A stretch of DNA of 5,630 nucleotides from Alkalinema sp. CAN_BIN05 (GTDB lineage Bacteria > Cyanobacteriota > Cyanobacteriia > Leptolyngbyales > Leptolyngbyaceae). Shown one piece after another: positions 5,216-5,630 of the stretch (the stretch's first letter is position 1; the number at the start of each line of letters is the position of its first letter). The stretch is from positions 1-5,630 of the forward strand of contig JAJAYH010000127.1 of assembly GCA_026786325.1 (NCBI GenBank), written 5' to 3'. Under the pieces are notes generated by a model. The model was not told where the DNA came from and did no database searches. It saw only the letters and a program-made list of their open reading frames with translations. The position numbers and the translations under genes were made by a program.

Positions 5216-5630
5216 GGGAATGATTTTCAGAATGCCATAATTTTACTTCAGCCGCCGTGAGGTAGCGATTTTCTAGACCTAAGGCTGTCACACCAAAATC
5301 CTGCGGCCAATCACCAAAGGCTCCTGCTTCATCAAGTTCTGCGGTGGTGACTTTGGAAGATCCGTCAGGGTTTCGAGTGAACCAATGCAATTTGACCAAA
5401 TGTGGATCGAGTTTATCCTCAGCAACCAATGTTTGAACTCCTAATAGAAACAAGTCACTGTGAGTTTCAACCACAATGCGAACTCCACGACTAGCGGCTT
5501 CAGCAAAGATTTCGGCAAGGACAATCTGGGCGCGGGGATGAAGATGAATTTCGGGTTGTTCGATGTACACCATTTGTCCGGGTTGCGCAACAAGCAATGC
5601 AACCACTACGGGCAATACTTGAGAGACCCC
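5208..5630 (-). CDS. OLD/ABC-like AAA ATPase with DUF3696-type C-terminus (5' end missing)
   Basis: The last 140 residues are visible; the Walker A half lies beyond the right edge. The first visible residues, GVSQ, are an ABC-type signature, followed by LPVVVALL. Next comes the Walker B region MVYIEQPEIHLHPRAQ (visible residues 20-35) and then VVETHSD (53-59) with the switch histidine. In Walker B the Glu-Gln pair replaces the usual Asp-Glu, which I believe is common in this family. The end contains DEAGAFGDWPQDFG, matching the DUF3696 tail of AAA ATPases of the AAA_15/AAA_21 type, related to OLD nucleases but without a TOPRIM domain here. Such proteins hydrolyse ATP and often work with a separate nuclease. 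Its stop codon overlaps the start of the PIN-like gene by eight bases, indicating one transcript. Biological role unknown; a defence function is an inference. Confidence 0.85.
   Translation of the reverse strand, partial: GVSQVLPVVVALLVAQPGQMVYIEQPEIHLHPRAQIVLAEIFAEAASRGVRIVVETHSDLFLLGVQTLVAEDKLDPHLVKLHWFTRNPDGSSKVTTAELDEAGAFGDWPQDFGVTALGLENRYLTAAEVKLWHSENHSHG

Overview
The window is cyanobacterial chromosome. Its left edge carries the start of psbD (photosystem II D2 protein) on the minus strand, with ycf4 (photosystem I assembly) diverging from it. The DNA is rich in the cyanobacterial HIP1 palindrome: GCGATCGC occurs at 62, 418, 2666 and 3416, and the CGATCG core occurs many more times. 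No gene in the window identifies genus or species.

Layout. (1) 1-492, minus: psbD, the first 164 residues; the rest lies off the left edge, where psbC would be expected. (2) 493-842: divergent intergenic region of about 350 bases holding a good ribosome binding site, a candidate promoter and an RpaB/HLR1-like site for psbD. (3) 843-3439, plus: ycf4, a lipoprotein cyclophilin (peptidyl-prolyl isomerase) and a short beta-ketoacyl-ACP synthase with a full Cys-His-His triad. The last two are only 9 bases apart and very likely co-transcribed. (4) 3440-3756: intergenic region with a 13-base direct repeat, a possible 28-residue membrane peptide and small inverted repeats. (5) 3757-4602, minus: a DUF3598-type two-domain calycin-like protein whose start region lies inside a seven-unit heptanucleotide repeat. 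(6) 4679-5630, minus: a two-gene module with an 8-base overlap. It consists of an OLD/ABC-like AAA ATPase with a DUF3696-type C-terminus (5' end missing at the right edge) and a PIN-like putative nuclease.

How the parts fit. The left half is conserved photosynthesis housekeeping: D2 and Ycf4 serve the two photosystems, the cyclophilin probably acts on exported proteins, and the ketoacyl synthase belongs to acyl-chain elongation. The right edge is more accessory in character. An ATPase translationally coupled to a putative RNase or DNase has the architecture of a defence or toxin-like effector pair. It is the best candidate here for an undescribed system, although a function cannot be proved from this sequence.
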